Source: Flectonema sp. DT1601 (Eukaryota; Euglenozoa; Diplonemea; Diplonemida; Diplonemidae). From it: a stretch of DNA of 64,000 nucleotides. Shown piece after piece: positions 37,308 to 49,175 of the stretch (position 1 is the first letter of the stretch; each line of letters opens with the position of its first letter). The notes beneath the pieces were generated by a model, which ran no database searches, was not told the origin of the DNA, and worked only from the letters and a program-made list of their open reading frames with translations. The stretch covers positions 434,001 through 498,000 of the forward strand of contig OZ025859.1 of NCBI GenBank assembly GCA_964019425.1, given 5' to 3'. The translations under genes and the position numbers were made by a program.

Positions 37308-38705
37308 ATGTCAGATGAATTGAAGCTTGTTATGGAGCTTGCCCAGGCTGTTGCGGAGAAGGAGAAGTCGGTGTTGAAGCAGGAGATCAAGGAGTGGCAG
37401 GGGGAACTTGGGAAGAAGGTGCTTAATCTAAAGAATGCGAAAGTAGCTCGTGCTTCGGAAACATTTGGGGTATTCAAACCTGAAGATCTTCAAGTTAAGT
37501 GTCTGATCAAGGCGGAGCTAAGTGAAAATGAGCAAATAGCCTTGGGCCTTGACAATAGCATCGGAGAACTTGAAGGAGAAGCTGCTGTAGTCAAGGAGAA
37601 CATCGCAAAAGCCGAGGCAGCCTTAGAGAAACTAAGAAGTGATGAGCTTGCCCAGGCTGTTGCGGAGAAGGAGAAGTCGGTGTTGAAGCAGGAGATCAAG
37701 GAGTGGCAGGGGGAACTTGGGAAGAAGGTGCTTAATCTAAAGTATGCGAAAGTAGCTCGTGCTTCGGAAACATTTGGGGTATTCAAACTTGAAGATCTTC
37801 AAGTTAAGTGTCTGATCAAGGCGGAGCTAAGTGAAAATGAGCAAATAGCCTTGGGCCTTGACTATAGCATCGGAGAACTTGAAGGAGAAGCTGCTGTAGT
37901 CAAGGAGAACATCGCAAAAGCCGAGGCAGCCTTAGAGAAACTAAGAAGTGGTGAAGATGTGGCAACGAAGTTGGCTGCCGTCCGGGGTGGGAAAGTACCC
38001 ACTTCGGCTGCTGGTAAGTCTGCAAATAGCGCTGAAAGCCAGACAATTGATTCCGTTTTTTGTAAATTGAATGAAAATACCAAGTGGATGCCCTTTGACA
38101 CAATCCCATCAACTGAAAAAACACCAACCACCTTGTTTGGAATCTTATTGTCACAACAGAGATTATTGCGTTTAGAATCGTGTTTTTCGAATCAAAATTA
38201 CAAGTTCACCAGAGAATTTGTTACACCCTCAGGAGTTACAAGATCACTCTCCGGTATTCCTGATTATTTGGTGTGTCTTAGTTCAAGCTTCGACAAGATC
38301 AAGCCAGCTAAAGGTTGCGGGCTCGATGTCTTGCATGACACTCGTAAAAAGCTGAAGGTTGTACTTATCAAACACGAATCCGGCGATAAGGGTCGCGATG
38401 AATCTATTAAGCAGCTTGCTGTTACAATGTGGTGTTTCAATAAAGAACGTGTGAACAGGAAGATACCACTCTATGGGATTGTAATTTGCAATAATGGTCT
38501 CATTCACCCGCTGAAGCTAACCACCACCAATGATGGACAGGAGCAGATACATACTGATGGGTGCTTATCGTCAGGTTACGTGGATAAGCTATGTCTGGCA
38601 ATGCTTAAACAGAAAGTCGATGAAGCGGAATGTTGGAATGTTAATGAAGTCGCACCGACTAGGAAGAAGAAGGCCAACAAGGTGAAGCGAAAAAAGCATG
38701 CATAA
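37308..38705 (+). CDS. Module E protein with duplicated coiled coil, 465 aa
   Basis: The coil is present twice in tandem: residues 1-112 and again from DELAQAVAEKEKSVLKQE, joined seamlessly in frame (103-residue period). The two copies are not identical (one has the NLKNAK, the other the NLKYAK variant), so they come from different alleles. The linker is about 26 residues shorter than in the 388-aa form: KVPTSAAGKS joins directly. The nuclease domain is complete and belongs to the sequence group of 30770-31746, 49176 and 62071 around the predicted active strand (IKHESG rather than IEQESG). Confidence 0.7.
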   Translation: MSDELKLVMELAQAVAEKEKSVLKQEIKEWQGELGKKVLNLKNAKVARASETFGVFKPEDLQVKCLIKAELSENEQIALGLDNSIGELEGEAAVVKENIAKAEAALEKLRSDELAQAVAEKEKSVLKQEIKEWQGELGKKVLNLKYAKVARASETFGVFKLEDLQVKCLIKAELSENEQIALGLDYSIGELEGEAAVVKENIAKAEAALEKLRSGEDVATKLAAVRGGKVPTSAAGKSANSAESQTIDSVFCKLNENTKWMPFDTIPSTEKTPTTLFGILLSQQRLLRLESCFSNQNYKFTREFVTPSGVTRSLSGIPDYLVCLSSSFDKIKPAKGCGLDVLHDTRKKLKVVLIKHESGDKGRDESIKQLAVTMWCFNKERVNRKIPLYGIVICNNGLIHPLKLTTTNDGQEQIHTDGCLSSGYVDKLCLAMLKQKVDEAECWNVNEVAPTRKKKANKVKRKKHA

Positions 38706-39146
38706 GTTAGTTTGTTTTTAGACTTGCACTTCCCCTGCAATACCGGCTTCTCGTAACTTTTTGGTTTGACTTCTTATGTTCCCGGTTGTCGCCAGTAGTA
38801 AAAATATGATGAATAAACTGAGTTCGAAAATCCAGACTTCTTCAGTAGCGGTTTTCTTTTAGGCCCGCACGTCTTTAGATTTTTTTCAACCTTCTACTTA
38901 GATCTTTCTTTTCTATTTGGCATACCCACTTGATTCTTATTCTTATTCCAACCCTTGTTACTTTTCTTTCCACTCGGGGGATCCCTAAGTTTCTCTTTCA
39001 TTTTCCTTCTCTCCCCTTTGCTTTTATTCTATTTCTTCAATAAGTTTTCTGCTGAAAGAAGACAACAAATCGGAAATAATCAAAAATACCAAGAGTCACC
39101 GCAATCATCTCTTCACAATACAGGGACACCATTGCAATTGCAATGA
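38706..39146 (+). other. 3' UTR of module E and pyrimidine-rich spacer
   Basis: Same layout as 31747-32187. Confidence 0.5.
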
Positions 39147-39710
39147 GATCATCAGGACATCAGCGACCCTTTACATCATTCAGCAGATCCAAGCAATCGA
39201 TTGATTTTGGATCCAATTCACCATCAGATGTATGATGGACGCGGGGGAGGGAATGTCTGTGGTGTTACATTTTTTATGGATGATAGTGATCACAACACAA
39301 GAGAACAGACTACTACCTTACACGTTTTGTATGCCAATGCCAATGCAGCGGGTTACTCAGGAAGCCTTCGCAATGCAACTTTCAAGAGCACCAATCACTA
39401 TACTGTTCAAATCCAGCACCCTGAACCTCAAGACTTTTTCAAGGGCTTGGTTACAGTGAAAACGGGTGGTGAAGGGTTTTCGGAAATCGTGGAGTGGGCC
39501 AAAAAAGTCGCACCTATAACCTCTGAAGCCAGCACCCCTGAAAAGAAAGAACAAAACAGAATGGAAGATGCATACATGCCACACAAACCTAGTTCTCCAC
39601 CAGAAGGCCAGCAAAGCGGTGGTATTAACAGCTTCTCCAAAAAAGGGCCGTGTCGGTACTTCAATAATGGTGGCTGTGTGTGGGGTAATAAATGTTGGTT
39701 TTCACACTGA
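39147..39710 (+). CDS. Block Z-CCCH fusion ORF
   Basis: Protein identical to that of 32188-32751, including the VWGNK finger variant. Confidence 0.5.
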   Translation, partial: DHQDISDPLHHSADPSNRLILDPIHHQMYDGRGGGNVCGVTFFMDDSDHNTREQTTTLHVLYANANAAGYSGSLRNATFKSTNHYTVQIQHPEPQDFFKGLVTVKTGGEGFSEIVEWAKKVAPITSEASTPEKKEQNRMEDAYMPHKPSSPPEGQQSGGINSFSKKGPCRYFNNGGCVWGNKCWFSH

Positions 39711-40902
39711 CTTTCAACTTTATTATTAAGTGAACAGTGGACAAGACTCTTCATGCTTTCCTCTTTGGAAATATTGAGCCACTAGTCCACTAAAAAACCA
39801 TTTTACGTTTGCCATCTCTCATCTCAGCTGTGGTCTCAGAAGTGGACTAGTTCAACTGCAGTTAACACAGCTTTTAAGTGTTACATTTAACACAGCTTGT
39901 GTTTTGCAGGTTCACAAACACAATCCTCTATATGTTAATCTAACAAGAAGTAAGCTTTTGGCATAACCCCATTCTTTGGACAGTGTTAGCAGTTCTGAAT
40001 TGCTTTCATCCTTTCCGAGTTGCAACCCAAAAATTCGAAAACAAATATCCCTTTTTAACTGACTCTCTTGCTTTACCAAAATGGGTTCTGGAATATTCTG
40101 ATCAAAATCCGCTTTGCTTTCCTCCAAATGGAAAACAAGACGACCGGATGTTTGAATTTCGGTCATTGTCCAAGTAAAATAGAACGTAGTTCTTCAAATT
40201 ACTTCCCTGATTAGGGCTAAGAAGAGAAAGTGAATACATAATGCAAATCAATGCATTTTTTTATTAAAAAAAGCTTTCCCTCACACAAAAGTTCTGTTGC
40301 CTGTGCTTTAAATCTTGTGGCTTGAGTAAGTTTTAACTGTCTGAAAAGAAAAGCATTCCAAAAGAAAGTAACAGATATCCTTGATGAATAGTCGGTGATC
40401 ATATGTAATACATGTGCTTACTCTTCTTCTCTTTCTCACAGATTTACATATGTGACAGTGCAGGATACATCTCGACGGGTTAAGTCCTTAGATTTCAGTT
40501 GATAAAATTAATTTAGGACTATATAACTTCTGGTTTATCATGTGTTCTTTACTTTATTACACTTTCCAGCTACCAGCCCTAGTATGTACACGATCGAAAG
40601 AACTTTCGGATGATGCATATGAACTTGCACACTATGTCTGCGTCACTTGGCTGACCACTCGCTACGTTGACACTTGCACTTCCGGAAGCTGTTACGGTAT
40701 TGTTGTCACCAGTCATTTGTATATTAATGTAATAAAACTTCTCATCCTATTATTCTCTCCAATTGCGTTGTGCTGTTAGTGCTGATAATCCCGAGTGCAT
40801 TACAGAGAGAGATGGAATGAAGGAATATGAATGATGCCTTGTTGTTTAATGAGAAATGCTTAATCCGCGATCCACTAATTTTTCCTCTTCCAGCCGAACA
40901 AC
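39711..40902. repeat. Standard spacer unit
   Basis: Contains the 84-aa minus ORF (39912-40166) and the 45-aa minus ORF (40579-40716), then the 5' flank. Confidence 0.7.
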
Positions 40903-41958
40903 ATGTCAGATGAATTGAAGCTTGTTATGGAGCTTGCCCAGGCTGATGTGGAGAAGAGGGAGTTGGTGTTGAAGCAGGAGATCAAGGAGTGGCAGGGGGA
41001 ACTGGAGAAGATCACATTCAAGGAGGGCAACAATGCTGGGATATCTGATGAAAAGCAAGAATATCGCATGAACCAGTGCAAGGAGAACATTGCTAAAGCC
41101 GAGGCAGCCTTAGAGAAACTAAGAAGTGGTGAAGATGTGGCAACGAAGTTGGCTGCAGTCCGGGGTGGGAAAGTACCCGCTGAAACCACACCTCCAACCC
41201 GGGGATTACAGCAGTTGATGATTTCGAACTCCCCTGCTTTGGATGGGCCTGTTAGAGCTTCGGCTGCTGGTAAGTCTGCAAATAGCGCTGAAAGCCAGAC
41301 AATTGATTCCGTTTTTTGTAAATTGAATGAAAATACCAAGTGGATGCCCTTTGACACAATCCCATCAACTGAAAAAACACCAACCACCTTGTTTGGAATC
41401 TTATTGTCACAACAGAGATTATTGCGTTTAGAATCGTGTTATTCGAATCAAAATTACAAGTTCACCAGAGAATTTGCTACACCCTCAGGAGTTACAAGAT
41501 CACTCTCCGGTATTCCTGATTATTTGGTGTGTCTTAGTTCAAGCTTCGACAAGATCAAGCCAGCTAAAGGTTGCGGGCTCGATGTCTTGCATGACACTCG
41601 TAAAAAGCTGAAGGTTGTACTTATCGAACAGGAATCCGGAGATAAGGGTCGCGATGAATCTATTAAGCAGCTTGCTGTTACAATGTGGTGTTTCAATAAA
41701 GAACGTGTGAACAGGAAGATACCACTCTATGGGATTGTAATTTGCAATAATGGTCTCATTCACCCGCTGAAGCTAACCACCACCAATGATGGACAGGAGC
41801 AGATACATACTGATGGGTGCTTATCGTCAGGTTACGTGGATAAGCTATGTCTGGCAATGCTTAAACAGAAAGTCGATGAAGCGGAATGTTGGAATGTTAA
41901 TGAAGTCGCACCGACTAGGAAGAAGGCCAACAAGCTGAAGCGAAAAAAGCATGCATAA
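40903..41958 (+). CDS. Module E protein with short coil cassette, 351 aa
   Basis: The coil uses the short cassette (EKITFKEGNNAGISDEKQEY) known from the H gene at 1447, joined here to nuclease module E, so the coil cassette and nuclease type vary independently. Predicted active strand of the IEQESG group. Basic tail ANKLKRKKHA. Confidence 0.7.
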   Translation: MSDELKLVMELAQADVEKRELVLKQEIKEWQGELEKITFKEGNNAGISDEKQEYRMNQCKENIAKAEAALEKLRSGEDVATKLAAVRGGKVPAETTPPTRGLQQLMISNSPALDGPVRASAAGKSANSAESQTIDSVFCKLNENTKWMPFDTIPSTEKTPTTLFGILLSQQRLLRLESCYSNQNYKFTREFATPSGVTRSLSGIPDYLVCLSSSFDKIKPAKGCGLDVLHDTRKKLKVVLIEQESGDKGRDESIKQLAVTMWCFNKERVNRKIPLYGIVICNNGLIHPLKLTTTNDGQEQIHTDGCLSSGYVDKLCLAMLKQKVDEAECWNVNEVAPTRKKANKLKRKKHA

Positions 41959-42399
41959 GTTAGTTTGTTTTTAGACTTGCACTTCCCCTGCAATACCGGC
42001 TTCTCGTAACTTTTTGGTTTGACTTCTTATGTTCCCGGTTGTCGCCAGTAGTAAAAATATGATGAATAAACTGAGTTCGAAAATCCAGACTTCTTCAGTA
42101 GCGGTTTTCTTTTAGGCCCGCACGTCTTTAGATTTTTTTCAACCTTCTACTTAGATCTTTCTTTTCTATTTGGCATACCCACTTGATTCTTATTCTTATT
42201 CCAACCCTTGTTACTTTTCTTTCCACTCGGGGGATCCCTAAGTTTCTCTTTCATTTTCCTTCTCTCCCCTTTGCTTTTATTCTATTTCTTCAATAAGTTT
42301 TCTGCTGAAAGAAGACAACAAATCGGAAATAATCAAAAATACCAAGAGTCACCGCGATCATCTCTTCACAATACAGGGACACCATTGCAATTGCAATGA
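41959..42399 (+). other. 3' UTR of module E and pyrimidine-rich spacer
   Basis: Same layout as 31747-32187. Confidence 0.5.
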
Positions 42400-42963
42400 G
42401 ATCATCAGGACATCAGCGACCCTTTACATCATTCAGCAGATCCAAGCAATCGATTGATTTTGGATCCAATTCACCATCAGATGTATGATGCACGCGGGGG
42501 AGGGAATGTCTGTGGTGTTACATTTTTTATGGATGATAGTGATCACAACACAAGAGAACAGACTACTACCTTACACGTTTTGTATGCCAATGCCAATGCA
42601 GCGGGTTACTCAGGAAGCCTTCGCAATGCAACTTTCAAGAGCACCAATCACTATACTGTTCAAATCCAGCACCCTGAACCTCAAGACTTTTTCAAGGGCT
42701 TGGTTACAGTGAAAACGGGTGGTGAAGGGTTTTCGGAAATCGTGGAGTGGGCCAAAAAAGTCGCACCTATAACCTCTGAAGCCAGCACCCCTGAAAAGAA
42801 AGAACAAAACAGAATGGAAGATGCATACATGCCACACAAACCTAGTTCTCCACCAGAAGGCCAGCAAAGCGGTGGTATTAACAGCTTCTCCAAAAAAGGG
42901 CCGTGTCGGTACTTCAATAATGGTGGCTGTGTGTGGGGTAATAAATGTTGGTTTTCACACTGA
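42400..42963 (+). CDS. Block Z-CCCH fusion ORF
   Basis: Mosaic of the variants at 35552 (MYDARGG) and 32188 (VWGNK). In frame. Confidence 0.5.
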   Translation, partial: DHQDISDPLHHSADPSNRLILDPIHHQMYDARGGGNVCGVTFFMDDSDHNTREQTTTLHVLYANANAAGYSGSLRNATFKSTNHYTVQIQHPEPQDFFKGLVTVKTGGEGFSEIVEWAKKVAPITSEASTPEKKEQNRMEDAYMPHKPSSPPEGQQSGGINSFSKKGPCRYFNNGGCVWGNKCWFSH

Positions 42964-44155
42964 CTTTCAACTTTATTATTAAGTGAACAGTGGACAAGAC
43001 TCTTCATGCTTTCCTCTTTGGAAATATTGAGCCACTAGTCCACTAAAAAACCATTTTACGTTTGCCATCTCTCATCTCAGCTGTGGTCTCAGAAGTGGAC
43101 TAGTTCAACTGCAGTTAACACAGCTTTTAAGTGTTACATTTAACACAGCTTGTGTTTTGCAGGTTCACAAACACAATCCTCTATATGTTAATCTAACAAG
43201 AAGTAAGCTTTTGGCATAACCCCATTCTTTGGACAGTGTTAGCAGTTCTGAATTGCTTTCATCCTTTCCGAGTTGCAACCCAAAAATTCGAAAACAAATA
43301 TCCCTTTTTAACTGACTCTCTTGCTTTACTAAAATGGGTTCTGGAATATTCTGATCAAAATCCGCTTTGCTTTCCTCCAAATGGAAAACAAGACGACCGG
43401 ATGTTTGAATTTCGGTCATTGTCCAAGTAAAATAGAACGTAGTTCTTCAAATTACTTCCCTGATTAGGGCTAGGAAGAGAAAGTGAATACATAATGCAAA
43501 TCAATGCATTTTTTTATTAAAAAAAGCTTTCCCTCACACAAAAGTTCTGTTGCCTGTGCTTTAAATCTTGTGGCTTGAGTAAGTTTTAACTGTCTGAAAA
43601 GAAAAGCATTCCAAAAGAAAGTAACAGATATCCTTGATGAATAGTCGGTGATCATATGTAATACATGTGCTTACTCTTCTTCTCTTTCTCACAGATTTAC
43701 ATATGTGACAGTGCAGGATACATCTCGACGGGTTAAGTCTTTAGATTTCAGTTGATAAAATTAATTTAGGACTATATAACTTCTGGTTTATCATGTGTTC
43801 TTTACTTTATTACACTTTCCAGCTACCAGCCCTAGTATGTACACGATCGAAAGAACTTTCGGATGATGCATATGAACTTGCACACTATGTCTGCGTCACT
43901 TGGCTGACCACTCGCTACGTTGACACTTGCACTTCCGGAAGCTGTTACGGTATTGTTGTCACCAGTCATTTGTATATTAATGTAATAAAACTTCTCATCC
44001 TATTATTCTCTCCAATTGCGTTGTGCTGTTAGTGCTGATAATCCCGAGTGCATTACAGAGAGAGATGGAATGAAGGAATATGAATGATGCCTTGTTGTTT
44101 AATGAGAAATGCTTAATCCGCGATCCACTAATTTTTCCTCTTCCAGCCGAACAAC
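42964..44155. repeat. Standard spacer unit
   Basis: Contains the 84-aa minus ORF (43165-43419) and the 45-aa minus ORF (43832-43969), then the 5' flank. Confidence 0.7.
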
Positions 44156-45352
44156 ATGTCAGATGAATTGAAGCTTGTTATGGAGCTTGCCCAGGCTGAT
44201 GTGGAGAAGAGGGAGTTGGTGTTGAAGCAGGAGATCAAGGAGTGGCAGGGGGAACTGAGGGAGGCTGAGCTTGATGAAGAAGAGGCAGCAGAAGGGCGTG
44301 GAAAGCGATTGCTGGTGAAGAAGATAAGGGACCTAAAGGAGAACATCGCTAAAGCCGAGGCAGCCTTAGAGAAACTAAGAAGTGGTGAAGATGTGGCAAC
44401 GAAGTTGGCTGCAGTCCGGGGTGGGAAAGTACCCGCTGAGGAGAAAGAGAACGAATACATGAAGCTGTTGAAGCCTACTGAGGTATAATTTAACTTTTTG
44501 TTTGTAACGCATTTCGGGGTAAACCTCTGAACGGGTCCGACCTTTTTTTGTATTGGTCACAGTACAGCCCTTCTGGCATGGTCATCACGCACTTAATAAA
44601 CATTATTTAAAATACAGGCCAACCAATATCCATATCTGGAAGTCAAAGGAATAGACCCAAATGTGTTTAATGAATCACGCACAGCATCAATTACGTCGAG
44701 CAAGATGAGTTCGACTTGGAAGGTGGATATGGAAGCCTGTGAGGTCTGTGGGACCACAGAAGGACTTTCTCGTGCTCATATTATCTGCACACGAGCAGAT
44801 GCCGACAGCATGGACATCGAGTACGAATCTAATCGCAACGTGCTTGTACTCTGTGGAACAAAAGACGGTTACACGTCAAGTAGTCGCCCAAGCACATGGA
44901 AATGTCACGCAATGTTCGACAGAAAAATAATGTCATTCATCCACGACCCGAATGATGAATCAATGACCAAGTTCTTTGTCATCGGTGGCCCACACCACGG
45001 CAAGGAGGTAACCTTAAAGCATAAGCCACACAGACGAACACTGCACTCACATTTTGCACACTGCTTAAGAAATGAAAGTTTCAAGGGCTTGGTTACAGTG
45101 AAAACGGGTGGTGAAGGGTTTTCGGAAATCGTGGAGTGGGCCAAAAAAGTCGCACCTATAACCTCTGAAGCCAGCACCCCTGAAAAGAAAGAACAAAACA
45201 GAATGGAAGATGCATACATGCCACACAAACCTAGTTCTCCACCAGAAGGCCGGCAAAGCGGTGGTATTAACAGCTTCTCCAAAAAAGGGCCGTGTCGGTA
45301 CTTCAATAATGGTGGCTGTGTGCGGGGTAATAAATGTTGGTTTTCACACTGA
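44156..45352 (+). CDS. Coiled coil-HNH-CCCH protein (module H), third coil cassette, 353 aa
   Basis: Exons 44156-44482 and 44618-45352. Between EWQGEL and KENIAKAE the coil has a third cassette, REAELDEEEAAEGRGKRLLV onward to KIRDL, seen nowhere else in the window. The HNH and CCCH residues are intact. Exon 2 gives a protein identical to that of 4399-5133. Confidence 0.75.
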
Positions 45353-45582
45353 CTTTCAACTTTATTATTAAGTGAACAGTGGACAAGACTCTTCATGCTT
45401 TCCTCTTTGGAAATATTGAGCCACTAGTCCACTAAAAAACCATTTTACGTTTGCCATCTCTCATCTCAGCTGTGGTCTCAGAAGTGGACTAGTTCAACTG
45501 CAGTTAACACAGCTTTTAAGTGTTACATTTAACACAGCTTGTGTTTGCAGGTTCACAAACACAATCCTCTATATGAGAGGAT

Positions 45583-47371
45583 GCCAAAAGTAGGGTACAA
45601 TTTTGGGCCACGGGCATCTGACAGTCCCTAAGTGTGAATCCGACCACTTTTCACAAGATATTTTATACTCAAAAAATGCAATTCCGTGTCTGGGAAGTGA
45701 TTTTACTCACCGCTAGTTTCAAAATTCCATATTTCCTTCACTAAAGACCCCTCTTTGTAGGCTAACAGGCCTTTGTCCTGTATGAACCATTTTTGCTGCC
45801 TTTTTAAATCATGTCGTTTATTTATCTGAAACCAGTTAAATTCCTACAACATCCAGAAACATGCAAGAAAAAGTTGTTATCTCGCGGTTCAAAGAGCTAA
45901 TGACTGAAATGGGTGAGCAGCTCCAATGGGGGGAGCGAAACAGTGCTAGTGGGTCGACAAAGAGACGGGTGACATTAGCGAAACAGCTGCTTGAGTGCCT
46001 TTCAGGAGGCGATGTTGACAGCATGCTCAGGGATGTTATTGGCATATCAAGTCTGTGGAAATGTGTTGCTCCCCCTTGTGTAGGTGAGATGATAAGTAGT
46101 TTAGAAGTTGGAAAGAGGAGGAGAGTTTTTAAAACACTTGACAGCAACGGGTGGAAGTTTTAACACTTTGCAGAAGCCGGTATTAAGATCGGAAGGAAGG
46201 CATGGGATGAGAGAAACAGTGAGGCTCAGATGCTAGGACGGCCAAGAAAAAACCAATGAGGAGATGGCAGAAGTTGTCGACGGCGAGCACAGGGCAGCAT
46301 CGGCGGAAACCTCTATCACACTGAAGAGGCTGTCGAAGGTGCGAGACTCAACCGTCACCATCCAGAATGTCTTGCCAACTTTCTGGAGCATCTATGAGAG
46401 CAGCTCTCTCAGAGATAAGATTTCAATGACAACCTTTCGTAGGATGAGAAAAGAAGAATTCCGCAAACTGGCCCGCCGAACTGATTTTTTGTAACTACTG
46501 CCTGGCAGGCCAGTCAATCAGGAAGAAACTGGGGAAGCTCCTTAAAAGTGCTAAAAGGGAAGTCCGGTTACTCGATGAGTGTCTGGAATGTCTCTCGCTC
46601 AAGTGGTCTTATTCTCCAGTGCATGCTCAATTCTTCTGGAAGTGTACCCCAAAATATTAAACTTCAGGCTGCAGAATACATTCAGCAACTCGTAGAGATT
46701 GATCTTCACACTGAGGAATTCCGACGCCAGAACGCGATTTACGCTGAAAAAACACAAGACCCAGGTGACAGTCTGGTGATCACCCTAGACTACAAAGAAA
46801 AGGGTACATTGCCACAGGTTCCGCAGGAAGGCAACAGCCATTTCTACGAGCAGGGGAAATACAGTTGCTTGGGGGAAAAGGGACACAGATACCCAAAAGG
46901 AAAAGAAAGCAGCGTCAGTGTAAGGGGTGCGGTGGGGTTGACCACGACTTGCACAACTGCCCTAGATCAGAATTTGAAAGCAGCACCAGTAGCATCATTA
47001 CCAGTAGTGACAATATGTGTACCAGTATCAGTAGTACCTGTGCTAGTAGCAGTACTTCCAGTACTCCCAGTGACGTGTAGCAATTAAGAACTTCAGCAAA
47101 ATCAATGATTTTTATAAAAGAGAAAGCACATCATTGTATTATCAGTACTGCCTATTAAGCACCTGGTCGAACTTAGTATCACTACCATTCTCCTTATACT
47201 ACAGGTAAGCTCTTAGGGAAAATATGGAATTTTGAAACTAGCGGTGAGTAAAATCACTTCCCAGACACGGAATTGTATTTTTTGAGTATAAAATATCTTG
47301 TGAAAAGTGGTCGGATTCACACTTAGGGACCGTCAGATACTCGTGGCCCAAAATTGTACCCTACTTTTGGC
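45583..47371 (+). mobile_element. DNA transposon with long terminal inverted repeats, copy 2
   Basis: Nearly identical to 5364-7156, with the same left flank palindrome and module H gene upstream, so it was duplicated with its surroundings rather than inserted anew. The right flank keeps ACGTTCTATTATG, which matches the transposon-free arrangement at 22163-22175. The second internal ORF is shorter (46264-46494) because of a further break. Confidence 0.8.
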
Positions 47372-47379
47372 ACGTTCTA

Positions 47380-47616
47380 TTATGTTAATCTAACAAGAAG
47401 TAAGCTTTTGGCATAACCCCATTCTTTGGACAGTGTTAGTAGTTCCGAATTGCTTTCATCCTTTCCGAGTTGCAACCCAAAAATTCGAAAACAAATATCC
47501 CTTTTTAACTGACTTTCTTGCTTTACCAAAATGGGTTCTGGAATATTCTGATCAAAATCCGCTTTGCTTTCCTCCAAATGGAAAACAAGACGACCGGATG
47601 TTTGAATTTCGGTCAT
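47380..47616 (-). CDS. Small ORF MTEIQTSGRLVF, 78-aa form
   Basis: Native-length form as at 7163, but followed on the other side by the standard AT-rich spacer instead of ORF P. It marks a recombination between unit types near 47690. Confidence 0.4.
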   Translation of the reverse strand: MTEIQTSGRLVFHLEESKADFDQNIPEPILVKQESQLKRDICFRIFGLQLGKDESNSELLTLSKEWGYAKSLLLVRLT

Positions 47617-48028
47617 TGTCCAAGTAAAATAGAACGTAGTTCTTCAAATTACTTCCCTGATTAGGGCTAGGAAGAGAAAGTGAATACATAATGCAAATCA
47701 ATGCATTTTTTTATTAAAAAAAGCTTTCCCTCACACAAAAGTTCTGTTGCCTGTGCTTTAAATCTTGTGGCTTGAGTAAGTTTTAACTGTCTGAAAAGAA
47801 AAGCATTCCAAAAGAAAGTAACAGATATCCTTGATGAATAGTCGGTGATCATATGTAATACATGTGCTTACTCTTCTTCTCTTTCTCACAGATTTACATA
47901 TGTGACAGTGCAGGATACATCTCGACGGGTTAAGTCTTTAGATTTCAGTTGATAAAATTAATTTAGGACTATATAACTTCTGGTTTATCATGTGTTCTTT
48001 ACTTTATTACACTTTCCAGCTACCAGCC
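47617..48028. other. AT-rich spacer with acceptor-like site
   Basis: Same as 711-1122; no gene. Confidence 0.4.
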
Positions 48029-48742
48029 CTAGTATGTACACGATCGAAAGAACTTTCGGATGATGCATATGAACTTGCACACTATGTCTGCGTCACTTGG
48101 CTGACCACTCGCTACGTTGACACTTGCACTTCCGGAAGCTGTTACGGTATTGTTGTCACCAGTCATTTGTATATTAATGTAATAAAACTTCTCATCCTAT
48201 TATTCTCTCCAAGGCTATTTTTGATGCAAACGTTGGAATAGAAAGCATGTGTGTTGCCTTGTGCAATGGGTTCAGGTTGGTAGGGTCCAGTGCGTGTCTG
48301 ATGTTCCCCTTCATTAGCTTCAGGTCAGCTTTGTGCTTCTTGTCCCTCACGCACTTCTTGTTCCCACGGCAGTCTCTCTCGGCCCCACTGTACTGTAGGT
48401 CATGTGTGGAGAGCCAGCTTGTCAAATCTGCTCTTGGGATGTGTGACGAGGTCTTTTACGTCTCCACTTACGGCTCCACTTTTACGTTCTTTTTCTTAAA
48501 CCCGACCGAGAGTGATTGCCCTCAGGTACTATAATACCCTCCCCGAGTACCTTGTCTATTGCGGTGTTGGCCAGCGTCTTGACAACCGGCTTCACAACTG
48601 ACTTGGCTACCTTCTTGATTCCCCCAATGACGTTGTCTAGGAAACCCTCTCCCCTAGCCATGTTCACGTCCAGATCGATGCGGACTGTCTTGCCCCTGCT
48701 CTTCCTGATCCTATGTGCATCGCGCATGAAAACACCTGCCAA
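48029..48742 (-). mobile_element. Virus-like element fossil: phospholipase A2-like and capsid-type ORFs
   Basis: In minus-strand order: a basic protein piece with GEGFLDNVIGGIKKVAKSVV (48482-48742), a phospholipase A2-like piece with STHDLQYSGAERDC (48192-48425), and the 45-aa ORF (48029-48166). His-Asp in HDLQY is the catalytic pair of phospholipase A2-like domains found in parvovirus capsid proteins and in Polinton or adintovirus-like elements. No complete element is present; it is a broken fragment. Low divergence between its three copies reflects recent array duplication, not the age of the first capture. Confidence 0.6.
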
Positions 48743-48826
48743 AGGTTTACCAATATCTTTCAGGTAGTCCTCTATTTGGTAGTTAAATAGTAATTTTGTT
48801 AAATTAAGTTAGATGTTCTTATATAA

Positions 48827-49015
48827 ATGCCGACACCCAGTATAAATTCTAACAATGTCATAACAGGTACGAACGTGAAAATAACGAATGGTGCTCCAAC
48901 GAAAGCAGATGTAATGTGTAAAGCGATGTGTATGGGTGAAGGGTTTCTTCAAGTCCTGTACATGTTAAGAGTGGCAGGCATTCTTGACAATGCCAATAAC
49001 AATTTTCCCTGCTGA
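48827..49015 (+). CDS. Small ORF S, 62 aa
   Basis: Same protein as 9097-9285. Here it is divergent from the virus-like fossil, with the shared GKPLA leader of block W between them. Confidence 0.45.
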   Translation: MPTPSINSNNVITGTNVKITNGAPTKADVMCKAMCMGEGFLQVLYMLRVAGILDNANNNFPC

Positions 49016-49175
49016 ATCGGACCTTGAGAACAAAATTGCGTTGTGCTGTTAGTGCTGGTAATCCCGAGTGCATTACAGAGAGAGATGGAATGAAGGAATA
49101 TGAATGATGCCTTGTTGTTTAATGAGAAATGCTTAATCCGCGATCCACTATTTTTTCCTCTTCCAGCCGAACAAC

